64,000 bases of DNA from assembly GCF_036388275.1 (NCBI RefSeq), contig NZ_DASVSF010000107.1:1-64000 (forward strand). Reading direction: 5' to 3'. The position numbers were made by a program, and so were the translations under genes. Shown here in pieces: positions 48,955-60,715 of the stretch. Positions within the stretch are counted from its first letter, which is position 1; the number at the start of each line of letters is the position of its first letter. This stretch comes from Longimicrobium sp. GTDB taxonomy: Bacteria; Gemmatimonadota; Gemmatimonadetes; Longimicrobiales; Longimicrobiaceae. The notes beneath the pieces are model-generated. The model worked only from the letters and a program-made list of their open reading frames with translations, did no database searches and was not told where the DNA came from.

Positions 48955-49743
48955 GTGGCGCTCACCACCACGCGGGCGCTGGTCCTCCAGTCGTTTCCGT
49001 ACAGTGAAACAAGCAAGGTGCTGCGGCTGTACACGTGGGACCACGGCGTGCGCTCGGTGATGGCCAAGGGCGCGCTGCGCCCCCGCAGCCGCTACGGCGG
49101 GGTGCTGGAGCCGTTCACCGAGGGGCACGCCACCTTCTACCTGAGGGAGGGGCGCGACCTCCACACGCTCAGCGGCTTCGACCTGGTGCGGAGCCGCCAG
49201 GCGCTGGGCCGGTCGCTGGTAGGCTTTTCCGGCGCCTCGCTGCTGGCGGAGCTGGTGATGCGCGTGGGGACGGAGGACCCGCACCCCGGCCTGTACCAGG
49301 CGGTCGCCAACGCCTGGGACGCCATCGCCGACGCGCCCACCCCCGCCGAGGCCCTGGGCGCCTCGCTGACCGGCGCCTGGTCGCTCGTGTCCCTCTTCGG
49401 CTTCGAGCCGCAGGTGGACGCGTGCGTGCTCTGCGCGGGCGACGTGGCGCCGGACGAGCCGGTGAGGTTCGACGCGGTAGCGGGTGGCGTGGCCTGCACG
49501 CGCTGCCGGCAGGCGGGGCGGGTGCTGGAGGCGGAGAGCCGGGCCGAGCTGCGGGGGATGATCCGCGGGCACGTCCCGGAAGGCGGCGTGGGGCGGCCGG
49601 GAACGCACCGCGCCCTGCTGCGCGCGTTCCTCGAGGCACAGCTGGCGCACGACAAGCCGTTCCGCTCGCTGGAGCTGTTCCTGGACAGCGCGGGCGATGC
49701 GCGCGCGGCAAAAGACGGGGACGAGGGGCCGCCGGTCGCTTGA
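48955..49743 (+). CDS. recO: DNA repair protein RecO
   Basis: RecFOR-pathway mediator that loads RecA and anneals strands. The 262-residue protein has an N-terminal OB fold (TTRALVLQSFPYSETSKVLRL, GVRSVMAKGALRPRSRYGG), a helical middle (GASLLAELVMRVG) and a zinc site of the common four-Cys type (DACVLCAGD and ACTRCRQAG). GTG start at 48955. Length fits. Confidence 0.93.
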   Translation: MALTTTRALVLQSFPYSETSKVLRLYTWDHGVRSVMAKGALRPRSRYGGVLEPFTEGHATFYLREGRDLHTLSGFDLVRSRQALGRSLVGFSGASLLAELVMRVGTEDPHPGLYQAVANAWDAIADAPTPAEALGASLTGAWSLVSLFGFEPQVDACVLCAGDVAPDEPVRFDAVAGGVACTRCRQAGRVLEAESRAELRGMIRGHVPEGGVGRPGTHRALLRAFLEAQLAHDKPFRSLELFLDSAGDARAAKDGDEGPPVA

Positions 49744-49851
49744 CCCCGCTGGCGCGCATCGGGTAAGTTGGATGCGGAGCCCTTTTCCCCTTTGCAGGAC
49801 CGCGAATCGGAGGAGCCGACACGCAACAACCTGGTGAACAGTGAGGTGCTG

Positions 49852-50349
49852 ATGCTGCGTGCACCACCTGTTCTGCTCCTCCTGCTCGCGTGTTTCGCTT
49901 GGCTCTTTCCCCCCGATGCGCGGGCGCAGGGCGGCACCACCGCGCAGGCCGCGCAATCCAAGGGATTTCGCCTGGAGCAGAACTACCCCAGCCCCGCGAA
50001 TCCCGACACGTACATCCCGTTCATCCTGGAGGGAGACCTTTTCACCGATGGAGCCCCGCGCGTGGTCTCCATGCGGGTGGTGAACATGCTGGGCCAGATC
50101 GTCGCCGTGCCCCGGGCCGTGGGGCACCCCCGGGGCGCCAACGTCCCGGTGCTGAACCTGCGCTATACCGAGCCGGGGCGTAAGGTGGCGTACTGGGATG
50201 GGCGAGACCTGAACGGCAGCCGCGTGGCGACCGGCGTGTACTTCTGCATGTTGCAGGTGGGCGACCGCACGGAGTACCTGAAGGTGATCGTCACCGCGCC
50301 CCCACGGCGCAGGTCCCGGTTCTGGCCGTTCGGCCGCCGAGGCGACTAG
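49852..50349 (+). CDS. Exported protein with FlgD-like/sorting-tail Ig domain
   Basis: A 165-residue protein with signal peptide (APPVLLLLLACFAWLFPPDARAQG). One Ig-like domain of the FlgD_ig/secretion-tail type follows: FRLEQNYPSPANPDTYIPFIL, VVNMLGQIVAVPRA, YWDGRDLNGSRVATGVYFCML and TEYLKVIV. Here the domain is the whole protein rather than a tail. A basic C-terminus (PPRRRSRFWPFGRRG) follows. ATG 49852 with GAGG upstream; in-frame starts at 49834 and 49768 are less likely. Confidence 0.72.
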   Translation: MLRAPPVLLLLLACFAWLFPPDARAQGGTTAQAAQSKGFRLEQNYPSPANPDTYIPFILEGDLFTDGAPRVVSMRVVNMLGQIVAVPRAVGHPRGANVPVLNLRYTEPGRKVAYWDGRDLNGSRVATGVYFCMLQVGDRTEYLKVIVTAPPRRRSRFWPFGRRGD

Positions 50350-50389
50350 AGCCGGTCTGACCACGAGGTCGGGCCGGCTCTTTCGTTTG
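50348..50389 (+). terminator. Terminator after the FlgD-like gene
   Basis: AGAGCCGG / CCGGCTCT outer stem with an inner GACC-acga-GGTC stem, then TTCGTTTGG. Confidence 0.75.
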
Positions 50390-50615
50390 GTTCCCCCTCC
50401 CCCGGCCCCTCCCCCGCAAACCGCGCGGGAGAGGGGGGAACTTCAATCCCGATGCGACAGGGTGCCTCGCACGCGCGGGAGCCCCCTCCCCCCGGCCCCC
50501 GTCCCCCGCTGCGCAGGGGAGGGGGAGACCTGAACTGCACTTCGGCGGGCCACGCGCACCCAACTGGCGCCCTTCCCCCGCGCAGTTTGCGGGGGAAGGG
50601 TTGGGGATGGGGGGC
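50390..50615 (-). repeat. Three GC-rich hairpin repeats
   Basis: 50390-50440, 50478-50530 and 50565-50615, of the same three types as elsewhere. The first two have the G-rich half on the minus strand. The gap 50390-50749 has no gene. Confidence 0.7.
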
Positions 50616-50749
50616 GCCGGCCCGCGCACCCCACCCTCCGAAGAGCGCCCCACCTTGGGTCCCTGTCGGCCCGCCCTCGCGCCTCACCTGACCGCCGCCT
50701 ACATTCGGACGCACAGCATCACCCATCGCCCAAGCCGCCGATCGCGCCC

Positions 50750-52003
50750 ATGCCGATCTCCGTTCGCCTTGCCGCCGCGCCCGCGCTGGCGCTGCTCGCC
50801 GCCTCCGCCGTGCAGGCGCAGGACCTTCGCGTCCCCGACCGCAACGCTCGCGTGCGGCAGGCGCTGGAGTACGCGCGCCAGGACGAGCCGCGCACCATCG
50901 AAGACCAGATCGCCATCTGCCAGATCGAGGCGCCGCCGTTCAAGGAGGCCCGCCGCGCCGAAGACCTGCGCGCCCGGTTCGCCGCCATGGGGCTGCGGAA
51001 CGTCCGCATCGACTCCGTCGGCAACGTGATCGCGGAGCGGCCCGGCGCACCCGGCGAGCCCGTCGTCGTCATCTCCGGGCACCTGGACACCGTGTTCCCC
51101 GAGGGCACCGACGTCACCGTCAGGCGCGAGGGCACCATCCTGCGCGCCCCCGGCATCGGCGACGACTGCCGCGGACTGGCCATCTTGCTGGGGATTGCCC
51201 GGGCGATGGACCAGGCGCAGGTGCGAACGCGCGGCACCATCATCTTCGTCGGCACCGTGGGCGAGGAAGGCGCGGGAAACCTGCGCGGCGTGCGCCACCT
51301 GTTCAGCCACGAGCTGAAGGACCGGGTGGACTACTTCATCTCCGTCGACGGCACCGGGCTGGGGCTGACCAAGGACGCCGTCGGCAGCCACCGCTACACC
51401 GTCACCTTCCGCGGCCCCGGCGGCCACAGCTACGGCGACTTCGGCGTGCCCAACCCGGTCCACGCGCTGGGCCGGGCCATCGCCAAGGTGTCGGAGTTCC
51501 AGGTGCCCGCGGATCCGCGGGTGACGTTCAGCGTGGGGGTGATCCAGGGCGGCACGTCGGTGAACTCCATCGCCATGAGCGCCGGAATGCAGGTGGACAT
51601 GCGCTCGGTGGATGCGGGGGCACTGCAGGCCCTGGACGACCGCTTCCAGGCCGCCATCCGCGAGGCGCTGGCCGAGGAGAACGCCCGCTGGCAGTCCGGC
51701 GAGCGGCTGACGGTGTCCGTCGACACGATCGGCATCCGCCCCGCCGGGTCGCAGCCGGCCGACGCGGCCATCGTGCGCGCGGCCAATGCGGCGGGACGGT
51801 CGCTGGGCTTCGACGTGCCCGCCATCGCCAGCAGCACCGACGCCAACATTCCCATCAGCCTGGGCATTCCCGCGGTCACCATCGACGGCGGGGGCAAGGG
51901 CGGTGGCGCGCACTCCCTCGGCGAGTGGTTCGACACGGCGGACAGCCACCTGGGCACGCAGTGGGCGCTACTCTTCGTCCTGACGCTCACGGGTGTGCGA
52001 TGA
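50750..52003 (+). CDS. Secreted M20-family metallopeptidase
   Basis: A 417-residue protein: signal peptide (ALALLAASAVQAQD), M20 catalytic domain with ISGHLDTVFPEG (zinc His-x-Asp), GIGDDCRGLAILLGIARAM (bridging Asp), FVGTVGEEGAGNLRG (catalytic Glu-Glu) and VDGTGLG; a dimerisation domain; and the final ligand in GGGKGGGAHSLGEWFD. Resembles peptidase T/tripeptidase-like M20B proteins. Periplasmic or secreted dipeptide/tripeptide hydrolysis is likely. Confidence 0.9.
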   Translation: MPISVRLAAAPALALLAASAVQAQDLRVPDRNARVRQALEYARQDEPRTIEDQIAICQIEAPPFKEARRAEDLRARFAAMGLRNVRIDSVGNVIAERPGAPGEPVVVISGHLDTVFPEGTDVTVRREGTILRAPGIGDDCRGLAILLGIARAMDQAQVRTRGTIIFVGTVGEEGAGNLRGVRHLFSHELKDRVDYFISVDGTGLGLTKDAVGSHRYTVTFRGPGGHSYGDFGVPNPVHALGRAIAKVSEFQVPADPRVTFSVGVIQGGTSVNSIAMSAGMQVDMRSVDAGALQALDDRFQAAIREALAEENARWQSGERLTVSVDTIGIRPAGSQPADAAIVRAANAAGRSLGFDVPAIASSTDANIPISLGIPAVTIDGGGKGGGAHSLGEWFDTADSHLGTQWALLFVLTLTGVR

Positions 52004-52161
52004 ACATCGTGCGACTGGCGATGCTGGCCGTGGTCGCCGCGCTGGCGTTCGTTTCCCTGCGCAACCGGTACGACCTGACCACCAGCATCATCATCGTCGC
52101 CGCGGCGGGGCTGCTCGTCGCCCGGCTGCTGGCCCGCTTCGCCGCACGACGGCGGCGCTGA
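52000..52161 (+). CDS. Small two-helix membrane protein, 53 aa
   Basis: ATG at 52000 overlaps the M20 gene stop (ATGA). Sequence: MNIVRLAMLAVVAALAFVSL (helix 1), RNRYDLTT turn, SIIIVAAAGLLVARLLARF (helix 2), basic end AARRRR. Function unknown; coupling suggests co-expression with the peptidase. Confidence 0.6.
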   Translation: MNIVRLAMLAVVAALAFVSLRNRYDLTTSIIIVAAAGLLVARLLARFAARRRR

Positions 52162-52324
52162 TCGGAGACACCGTCGCTCTTTTTGTGCCCGGACTTGTCG
52201 GCCTCCCGCCGGCGTGCTACCTTGGTCCATCCACTACATACCTGGCCGGCGCCAGGGCCGCCCCGGGAAACCGCCCCGGGCTCCGGCTCACGGATCCGGC
52301 CGCCCCCTCTGCACTACCCTCATC

Positions 52325-54450
<2,126 letters not shown>

Positions 54451-54451
<1 letters not shown>

Positions 54452-55578
54452 TGGGCGCGGCGCCCCGCATCCGGCGTATGGTGCGCCTGACGGCTCCGGC
54501 GCTCGGGCTGCTCCTGTGCACCGGGTGCAGCGACCTCCTGGGCGGCGGCCGCGCCCAGGACTGGCTGGCCTGGACCATCCCGCACGGGTCCAGCCACGCC
54601 GCGCTGGCGCCCGTGGGCGGGCTGCTGCTGGTAGAAGCCGGACCGGGCGTAGTCGCGCTCCGGCAGTCCGACGGCTCCGAGGCGTACCGGACCACACTGG
54701 ACCGGACGTCCGCCTCCTCCCGCATCTGGGTGCAGGGCGACCGTGCGTACTTTACACCCGGTGAAGACGTGTACGCGGTAGAGGCCGCCACCGGGGCGGT
54801 GTTCTGGCACGCCGCGCTGCCGTCTTCGGCCGACTACTCGCACAACACGGCCGACGAGCGCGCGGTGTACGTGGGAATGCGCAACCGGCGGGTCGTTGCG
54901 CTTTCCGCGGCGGACGGCGCCCAGCTGTGGGAGGTGGACGTGGGGCTAGGCTGGGTGTTCGCCTCTCTGATCACCGGCATTTCGGTTGCGGGCGACACCG
55001 TGTACGTGGCCGTACGCCGGCACATGGACGATGGCGACCTCCTGCAGAGGGCCGTGGTGGTGGCGCTGGACCGGCACTCCGGGCGCGAGATCTGGCGATA
55101 CGAGGGCGGCGGCCCGCACGCCAACGTGATTGACGCGCCCACGGTGGCGGGCGATTTTCTGGTGCTGAGCGACGAGTACACGAACACGTTCTTCGCGCTG
55201 GACCGGGCAACCGGCCGCGAGGCGTGGCGGGTGCAGGGGTTGCGGGGGTACGTAGGTCCGTACAACCGGCCCCGGGTGGCGGATGGCGTCGTATACGCGG
55301 GTATGGGTGACACGCACGTGTGGGCCGCCGACCTGCGCACCGGAAAGGTGCTCTGGAAGACGGCCACCGGCAGCAGCATCTACGCCGTCGAGGTGTGCGG
55401 AGAGCGAATCGTCGTCAACGATGACGACATCGAGATCCTGGACCGCCGCACGGGCCGACACCTGGGATACGCGCTACGGTCCACTGACGCGGTGTTCGCG
55501 ACCAGCGACGTGGTCGTCTCCGGAATGCGCGCCTTCGTCATCGGCAACAAGGCCAGCTACGCAATCGACTGCGGCTGA
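54451..55578 (+). CDS. PQQ-binding-like beta-propeller lipoprotein
   Basis: A 375-residue lipoprotein with signal LGLLLCTGC|SDLL and a PQQ-type beta-propeller: repeats of the kind VVALRQSDGSEAYRT, VYAVEAATGAVFWHA, VVALSAADGAQLWEVD, VVALDRHSGREIWRYEG, FFALDRATGREAWRV, VWAADLRTGKVLWKT and IEILDRRTGRHLGY. Related in fold to BamB but without evidence for a Bam role. Its ATG overlaps the hydrolase stop (TGATG), so the two exported proteins are co-translated. Confidence 0.85.
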
Positions 55579-55598
55579 CCGGGGGCCGTGTTTCATCC

Positions 55599-55642
55599 GG
55601 AAGCCCTGCACGGTTCCTTGCGTGCGGGGCTTCCGTCCGTTT
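55599..55642 (+). terminator. Terminator after the propeller gene
   Basis: GGAAGCCCTGCACG / CGTGCGGGGCTTCC (one bulge) with an 8-nt loop, then GTCCGTTT. Confidence 0.75.
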
Positions 55643-55652
55643 GGAACTTGGC

Positions 55653-55681
55653 TTGACCCGTCCTGTAGACTCAGGTAGAAT
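55653..55681 (+). promoter_or_regulatory. Sigma70-type promoter of valS
   Basis: TTGACC at 55653-55658, 17-nt spacer, TAGAAT at 55676-55681. The best housekeeping promoter match seen in this window. It lies right after the upstream terminator and predicts a start near 55688. Confidence 0.75.
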
Positions 55682-55722
55682 CCGCGTTCTGCCCCGTGCC
55701 TGGTATGGAGACGAGAAAGCGA

Positions 55723-58434
55723 ATGGCCGAGCCGCTGCCGCCGCAGTACAACCCGCAGGAAAACGAAGACGCCCTCTACCGCTGGTGGGAGGAGCAGGGA
55801 TTCTTTCGTGCTGACGCGGCGTCGGAGCGCGAACCGTACGTCATCGTCATTCCCCCGCCCAACGTCACGGCCATGCTGCACATGGGGCATGGCCTGAACA
55901 ACACCATCCAGGACGTCCTGATCCGCTGGCGGCGCATGCAAGGCCGCGAAGCGCTCTGGCTGCCCGGGACGGACCACGCGGGGATCGCCACGCAGAACGT
56001 GGTGGAGCGGCTGGTGGCCAAGGAGGGCAAGACCCGGTACGACCTGGGCCGCGAGGCGTTCGTGGGCCGCGTGTGGGAGTTCGTCCACGAGACGGGCGGC
56101 GTCATCCTTCAGCAGCTGCGGGCCATCGGCGCCTCGGCGGACTGGACGCGCACGCGCTTCACGCTTGACGAAAGCCTGTCGCGCGCCGTGCGCGAGGTGT
56201 TCGTGACCCTGTACGAGAAGGGGCGCGTCTACCGCGGGCACCGCATCATCAACTGGTGCCCGCGCTGTCTGACGGCGCTTAGCGACGAAGAGGCCGAGCC
56301 GGCGGAGACGCAGGGCAAGCTCTGGCACCTGCGCTATCCGCTGGCCGACGGCGCGGAGGTCCCCGGCCTGCCGCGCCTGCCGGACGGGCGCCAGTACATG
56401 ACCATCGCCACCACCCGGCCGGAGACCATGCTGGGCGACACCGGCGTGGCGGTGCATCCCGGCGACGAGCGGTACGCGGCGCTGGTGGGGCGCGAGCTGG
56501 AGCTGCCGCTCACGGGCCGCCGCATTCCCGTCGTTGCGGACGAGTACGTGGACCCGGAGTTCGGCTCGGGCGCGGTGAAGCTTACGCCGGCTCACGACCC
56601 CAACGACTTCGAGGTGGCGCAGCGCACGGGCGTGGCCACGCTGAACGTGATGACGCCCGAGGCCGCGATCAACGACGAGGCGCCGGAGCCGTTCCGCGGG
56701 ATGGACCGCTTCGAGGCGCGGCGCGCCGTGGTGACCTCGTTCGAGCAGCTGGGGCTGCTGGACAAGGTGGAGGAGCACACCCACGCGGTGCCGCACTGCT
56801 ACCGCTGCGACACCGTGGTGGAGCCGCGCCTTTCCGAGCAGTGGTTCGTCAGCATGAAGCCGCTGGCCGAGCCGGCGCTGCAGGCGTGGCGCGACGGCCG
56901 GGTGCGCTTCCATCCCGAGCGCTTCGGGCGCACGTACGAGCACTGGCTGGAGAACATCCGCGACTGGTGCATCAGCCGCCAGCTGTGGTGGGGCCACCGC
57001 ATTCCCGTGTGGTACTGCGGTGACTGCGGCGAAACGATCGTGGCACGCGAGGATCCCACGTCGTGCACCCAGTGTGGCGGCGCGCGGCTGGAGCAGGACC
57101 CGGACGTGCTCGATACCTGGTTCAGCTCGTGGCTGTGGCCGTTCAGCACCATGGGATGGCCGGAAGACACGGCCGACATGGGGAAGTTCTATCCCAACAG
57201 CACGCTGGTGTCGGGGCACGACATCCTGTTCTTCTGGATTTCGCGCATGATCATGGCGGGGCTGGAGTTCCGGGGCGAGGTGCCGTTCCGTGACGTGTAC
57301 CTGACGGGAATGGTGCGCGACCACCTGGGACGAAAGATGTCGAAGTCGCTGGGCAACGGCATCGACCCGCTGGTGGTCAAGCAGCGCTTCGGAGCCGACG
57401 CGCTGCGCTACACCGTGGTCAGCGGCTCCGGGGCGGGGACGGACCAGCTGCTGAATTACGAGAACCTGGACGAGACGTTCGGGCCCGGGCGCAACTTCGC
57501 CAACAAGCTGTGGAACGCCGGCCGGTTCGCGCTGATGAACCTGGGCGACGATCCCCGCGTGCCGCTGGACGAGGTCGCCGCCGACCTGGAGCCGATGGAC
57601 CGGTGGATCCTGTCGCGGCTCTCAAAGGCCGTGCGCGAGGTCACCGACTCGCTGGAGCGCTTCCGGCTGCAGGACGCCGCCACCCGCGGTTACGAGTTCT
57701 TCTGGGGCGAGCTGGCCGACTGGTACCTGGAGCTGGTGAAGCCCCGCCTGCGCGGCGACATGGGCGACGCCAGCCGCCGCGCGGCACAGGCCACGCTCGC
57801 GCAGGCGCTGGACGGGGCGCTGCGCATCCTTCACCCGATGATGCCGTTCATCACCGAGGTGGTGTGGCAGAAGCTGCCCAAGGCAGCGGGCGAGGCCCCC
57901 GCGCTGATCGTGGCGCCTTGGCCTCAGCCGCGGCCGGAGTGGGAAGACGAGGCCGCCGAGCGGGCCATCGAAGAGCTGCAGGCGGTGATCGGCGCTGTGC
58001 GCACCATCCGCGGGGAATACGGCATTCAGCCCGCCGCCCGCGTGCCGCTGCGCATTCCCGGCGCGTCGGACGAGGTGAAGGCGGTCCTGGACGCCAGCCG
58101 CCGTGCGCTCCGCGACATGTGCCGCGTGGACGAGGTGGAGTTCGTGGGAGCGGATGGCGAGGTGGGCGCCAGCGCGGTGCTGCGCTCGGGGACGGAGCTG
58201 TTCATCCCCCTGGCCGGCGTCATCGACCTGGACAAGGAGCGCGCGCGGCTGCGGGACGAGATCCAGCGGCTGGACGGGCACATCGCGGGGACGGAAAAGA
58301 AGCTCTCCAACGAGTCGTTCGTCGCGCGCGCGCCGGAGAACGTGGTACAGTACGAGCGCGAAAAGCTGGCGTCGTTCGGGGACCAGCGTGGCAAGCTGGC
58401 GGAAAAGCTCCAGGCGCTGGAAGGCGCGGCGTGA
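55723..58434 (+). CDS. valS: Valyl-tRNA synthetase (class I)
   Basis: Charges tRNA-Val with editing of threonine. The 903-residue protein has HIGH-type NVTAMLHMGHGLNNTIQD near residues 44-62, the CP1 editing domain (TTRPETMLGDTGVAV), KMSKS in LGRKMSKSLGNGIDP near 540, the anticodon domain and the ValRS C-terminal coiled coil (DKERARLRDEIQRLDGHIAG). Start ATG 55723 (MAEPLPPQYNPQ) is preferred; ATG 55705 and GTG 55696 are in frame. Confidence 0.96.
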   Translation: MAEPLPPQYNPQENEDALYRWWEEQGFFRADAASEREPYVIVIPPPNVTAMLHMGHGLNNTIQDVLIRWRRMQGREALWLPGTDHAGIATQNVVERLVAKEGKTRYDLGREAFVGRVWEFVHETGGVILQQLRAIGASADWTRTRFTLDESLSRAVREVFVTLYEKGRVYRGHRIINWCPRCLTALSDEEAEPAETQGKLWHLRYPLADGAEVPGLPRLPDGRQYMTIATTRPETMLGDTGVAVHPGDERYAALVGRELELPLTGRRIPVVADEYVDPEFGSGAVKLTPAHDPNDFEVAQRTGVATLNVMTPEAAINDEAPEPFRGMDRFEARRAVVTSFEQLGLLDKVEEHTHAVPHCYRCDTVVEPRLSEQWFVSMKPLAEPALQAWRDGRVRFHPERFGRTYEHWLENIRDWCISRQLWWGHRIPVWYCGDCGETIVAREDPTSCTQCGGARLEQDPDVLDTWFSSWLWPFSTMGWPEDTADMGKFYPNSTLVSGHDILFFWISRMIMAGLEFRGEVPFRDVYLTGMVRDHLGRKMSKSLGNGIDPLVVKQRFGADALRYTVVSGSGAGTDQLLNYENLDETFGPGRNFANKLWNAGRFALMNLGDDPRVPLDEVAADLEPMDRWILSRLSKAVREVTDSLERFRLQDAATRGYEFFWGELADWYLELVKPRLRGDMGDASRRAAQATLAQALDGALRILHPMMPFITEVVWQKLPKAAGEAPALIVAPWPQPRPEWEDEAAERAIEELQAVIGAVRTIRGEYGIQPAARVPLRIPGASDEVKAVLDASRRALRDMCRVDEVEFVGADGEVGASAVLRSGTELFIPLAGVIDLDKERARLRDEIQRLDGHIAGTEKKLSNESFVARAPENVVQYEREKLASFGDQRGKLAEKLQALEGAA

Positions 58435-59723
58435 TGCGGGTGGAGCACCTGGCCCGCGCCGCCGTTCTCCTGGGGCTGGCGGCGTGCGCCAACGTGCAGG
58501 CGCCGCCGGGCGGGCCCGAAGACAAGCAGGCGCCGCGGCTGCTGGCCACGCGTCCGGACACCATGGCCAGCCTGCAGGGGTGGACAGGCCCGGTGGTCTT
58601 CGTCTTCGACGAGGAGCTGGCCGAGCAGGGCGTGGAGGACGCCGTGTCGCTGAGCCCCGTCCGCGGCCGGGTGGCGGTGGACAAGGAGGGCGACCAGATC
58701 GTGATCCGCTCGCGTGCCGGGTGGGAGCGGGGGCAGATCTACCAGGCCGAGGTGGCGGCGGGGATCAAGGACCGCTTCGGCAACGCGCGTACGGAGCCGA
58801 TCCGGCTGGTGTTCAGCACGGGACCCGCCATCCCCGACACCCGCGCGTCGGGGGCCGTCGTCGAGCGGATCACCGGAAACCCGGGGCAGCAGACGCGGGT
58901 GGATGCGGTGCGCCTTCGCGACTCGCTGACGTACACCACGCGGACGGACAGCGTTGGCCGATTCGAGTTCCGGCAGGTTCCCGAGGGCGAATACCGCGTG
59001 ATCGCCTACCGCGACGCCAACCGCAACGGCCGGCCGGACCCGTTCGAGGCGCGCGACACGGCGCGGCTGACCTTCGCTACGGGCCAGGCACCCACCGCGC
59101 GCCTGGCGACGCTGCTCCCCGACACCACGCCCCCGGTCGTGCGCTCGGCGACGATCACGCAGGGGTGGGTGGAGGTGCGCACGGACGACTACCTGGACCC
59201 CGAGCAGCCGTTGTCGGCCGCGCAGGTGGCCGTGATAGGCCCCGACAGCGTTCCTGTCGCCATCGCCGAGGTGCGCGTGGGCGCTCCGCCCGCCCCACGC
59301 GACACGACCGATGCGGTCGACGCGGACAGCGCGGCGCCAGCGGGGGCGGCGGGCACAACCCGTCAGCCCCCGCGCGCGGACAGCGCGGGAGCAGCGGCCG
59401 CCCCGCCGCGTGGTCCGCTTCCCGCGCAGGCGCTTTTCGTGCGGCCCTCCTCGCCCCTGCAGCCCGACACCGTCTATGTCGTGCGGGTGACGGCGGTCCG
59501 CAACATCAACGGGCTGGTGGGCAGCGGCCAGGCGCGGCTGCGCACGCCGGAAGCGGCTCCGGCTCCGGCACCGCGGGTGGGAACGGACTCCGCTGCGGCC
59601 GGGAGCGGCACGCCCGCTCGGCCGGGTACGGCGCGGCCCGCGCCGGCCGATCCTGCGCCGGCCCCGGGGCGCCCGCGCGCCTCGCTTCCCGCGCGCGGCG
59701 CCCTGGTGCCCGCGCGCGACTGA
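58434..59723 (+). CDS. Lipoprotein with SbsA-type Ig-like (Big_5) domain
   Basis: A 429-residue lipoprotein: signal VLLGLAAC|ANVQ, the PPGGPEDKQAPRLL linker typical of this group, an SbsA Ig-like domain (about 35-135: PVVFVFDEELAEQGVEDAVS, YQAEVAAGIKDRFGN), a carboxypeptidase-like strand set (RFEFRQVPEGEYRVIAYRDANRNG), then a long Ala/Pro/Asp/Ser-rich region. Probably a periplasmic or surface structural protein. ATG overlaps the valS stop (TGATG). Confidence 0.8.
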   Translation: MRVEHLARAAVLLGLAACANVQAPPGGPEDKQAPRLLATRPDTMASLQGWTGPVVFVFDEELAEQGVEDAVSLSPVRGRVAVDKEGDQIVIRSRAGWERGQIYQAEVAAGIKDRFGNARTEPIRLVFSTGPAIPDTRASGAVVERITGNPGQQTRVDAVRLRDSLTYTTRTDSVGRFEFRQVPEGEYRVIAYRDANRNGRPDPFEARDTARLTFATGQAPTARLATLLPDTTPPVVRSATITQGWVEVRTDDYLDPEQPLSAAQVAVIGPDSVPVAIAEVRVGAPPAPRDTTDAVDADSAAPAGAAGTTRQPPRADSAGAAAAPPRGPLPAQALFVRPSSPLQPDTVYVVRVTAVRNINGLVGSGQARLRTPEAAPAPAPRVGTDSAAAGSGTPARPGTARPAPADPAPAPGRPRASLPARGALVPARD

Positions 59724-59770
59724 CCTGAATCGCGAACATCCTCCGTTCACCGGATCAATCGGAACCGACC

Positions 59771-60559
59771 ATGTCCGAAAACTCGCCGCTCGCCGGTCTG
59801 TTGGCGGGGAAGAAGGGCCTCATCGTGGGTGTGGCCAACCAGAACTCCATCGCCTGGGCGTGCGCGCAGGCACTGCACGGCGCGGGGATGGAGTTGGCCT
59901 TTACCTACCAGGGCGAGCTGATGCGCGACCGGGTGATGAAGACGGTATCGTCGCTGGGCGACGTGCCCGTGTTCGACCTGGACGCGCGCAGCGACGAGCA
60001 GATCGACGCGCTCGTGGCCGCGCTGCGCGAGCGCTGGGGCAGCCTGGACTTCCTGCTGCACTCCATTGCCTACGCCCCCAAGGCCGCGATGGCCAACGCG
60101 TTCATCGAAACGCAGCGCGAAGACTTTTCCGCCGCGCACGAGATCAGCGCCTACTCGCTGGTGGCCCTGTCGCGCGCCTTTGCGCCGATGATGCCCGAGG
60201 GCGGCAGCATCGTCACCATGACCTACTACGGCTCGCAGAAGGCGGTGCCCGGCTACAACGTGATGGGCGTCGCCAAGGCCGCGCTGGAGGCCAGCGTGCG
60301 GTACTTGGCGGTGGACCTGGGCGCGCGCGGCATTCGCATCAACGCCGTGTCGGCCGGCGCTATCAACACGCTGGCGGCGCGCGGCGTGGCCCACTTCCGC
60401 GACCTGCTGCGGATCACCGGCGAGCGCGCCCCGCTGAAGCGCGCGGTGGAGCCCAGCGAAGTAGGCAATGCCACGCTGTTCCTGGCGTCGGAGCTGGCGG
60501 GCGGCATCACGGGCGAGGTGATGTACGTGGACGCGGGCTTCAACATCACGGCGGGATAA
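59771..60559 (+). CDS. fabI: Enoyl-[acyl-carrier-protein] reductase (NADH) FabI
   Basis: Last reduction of fatty-acid elongation. The 262-residue SDR-fold enzyme has GKKGLIVGVANQNSIAWACA (FabI-type nucleotide motif), LLHSIAYAPK, then TYYGSQKAVPGYNVMGVAKAALE (Tyr-x6-Lys active site) and INAVSAGAINTLAARGV. It is followed by a promoter and the erpA-like gene. Confidence 0.96.
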   Translation: MSENSPLAGLLAGKKGLIVGVANQNSIAWACAQALHGAGMELAFTYQGELMRDRVMKTVSSLGDVPVFDLDARSDEQIDALVAALRERWGSLDFLLHSIAYAPKAAMANAFIETQREDFSAAHEISAYSLVALSRAFAPMMPEGGSIVTMTYYGSQKAVPGYNVMGVAKAALEASVRYLAVDLGARGIRINAVSAGAINTLAARGVAHFRDLLRITGERAPLKRAVEPSEVGNATLFLASELAGGITGEVMYVDAGFNITAG

Positions 60560-60570
60560 GCGCCTGAGGA

Positions 60571-60598
60571 TTGATCTTCGGCGCCGTCCGCATATACT
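60571..60598 (+). promoter_or_regulatory. Sigma70-type promoter of the erpA-like gene
   Basis: TTGATC at 60571-60576, 16-nt spacer, TATACT at 60593-60598, predicting a start near 60605 and an approximately 110-nt leader. Confidence 0.65.
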
Positions 60599-60715
60599 TC
60601 AGTAGTTGAACAACGGCGCCGCGGCCCGGAACCTGCTGGTTTCGAGAGCGTACAAGTCGTTACGAGAGCGGGTGTTGGGTGCCCGCGACCAACCTTGTGA
60701 TGCGGGGTTGCAGCA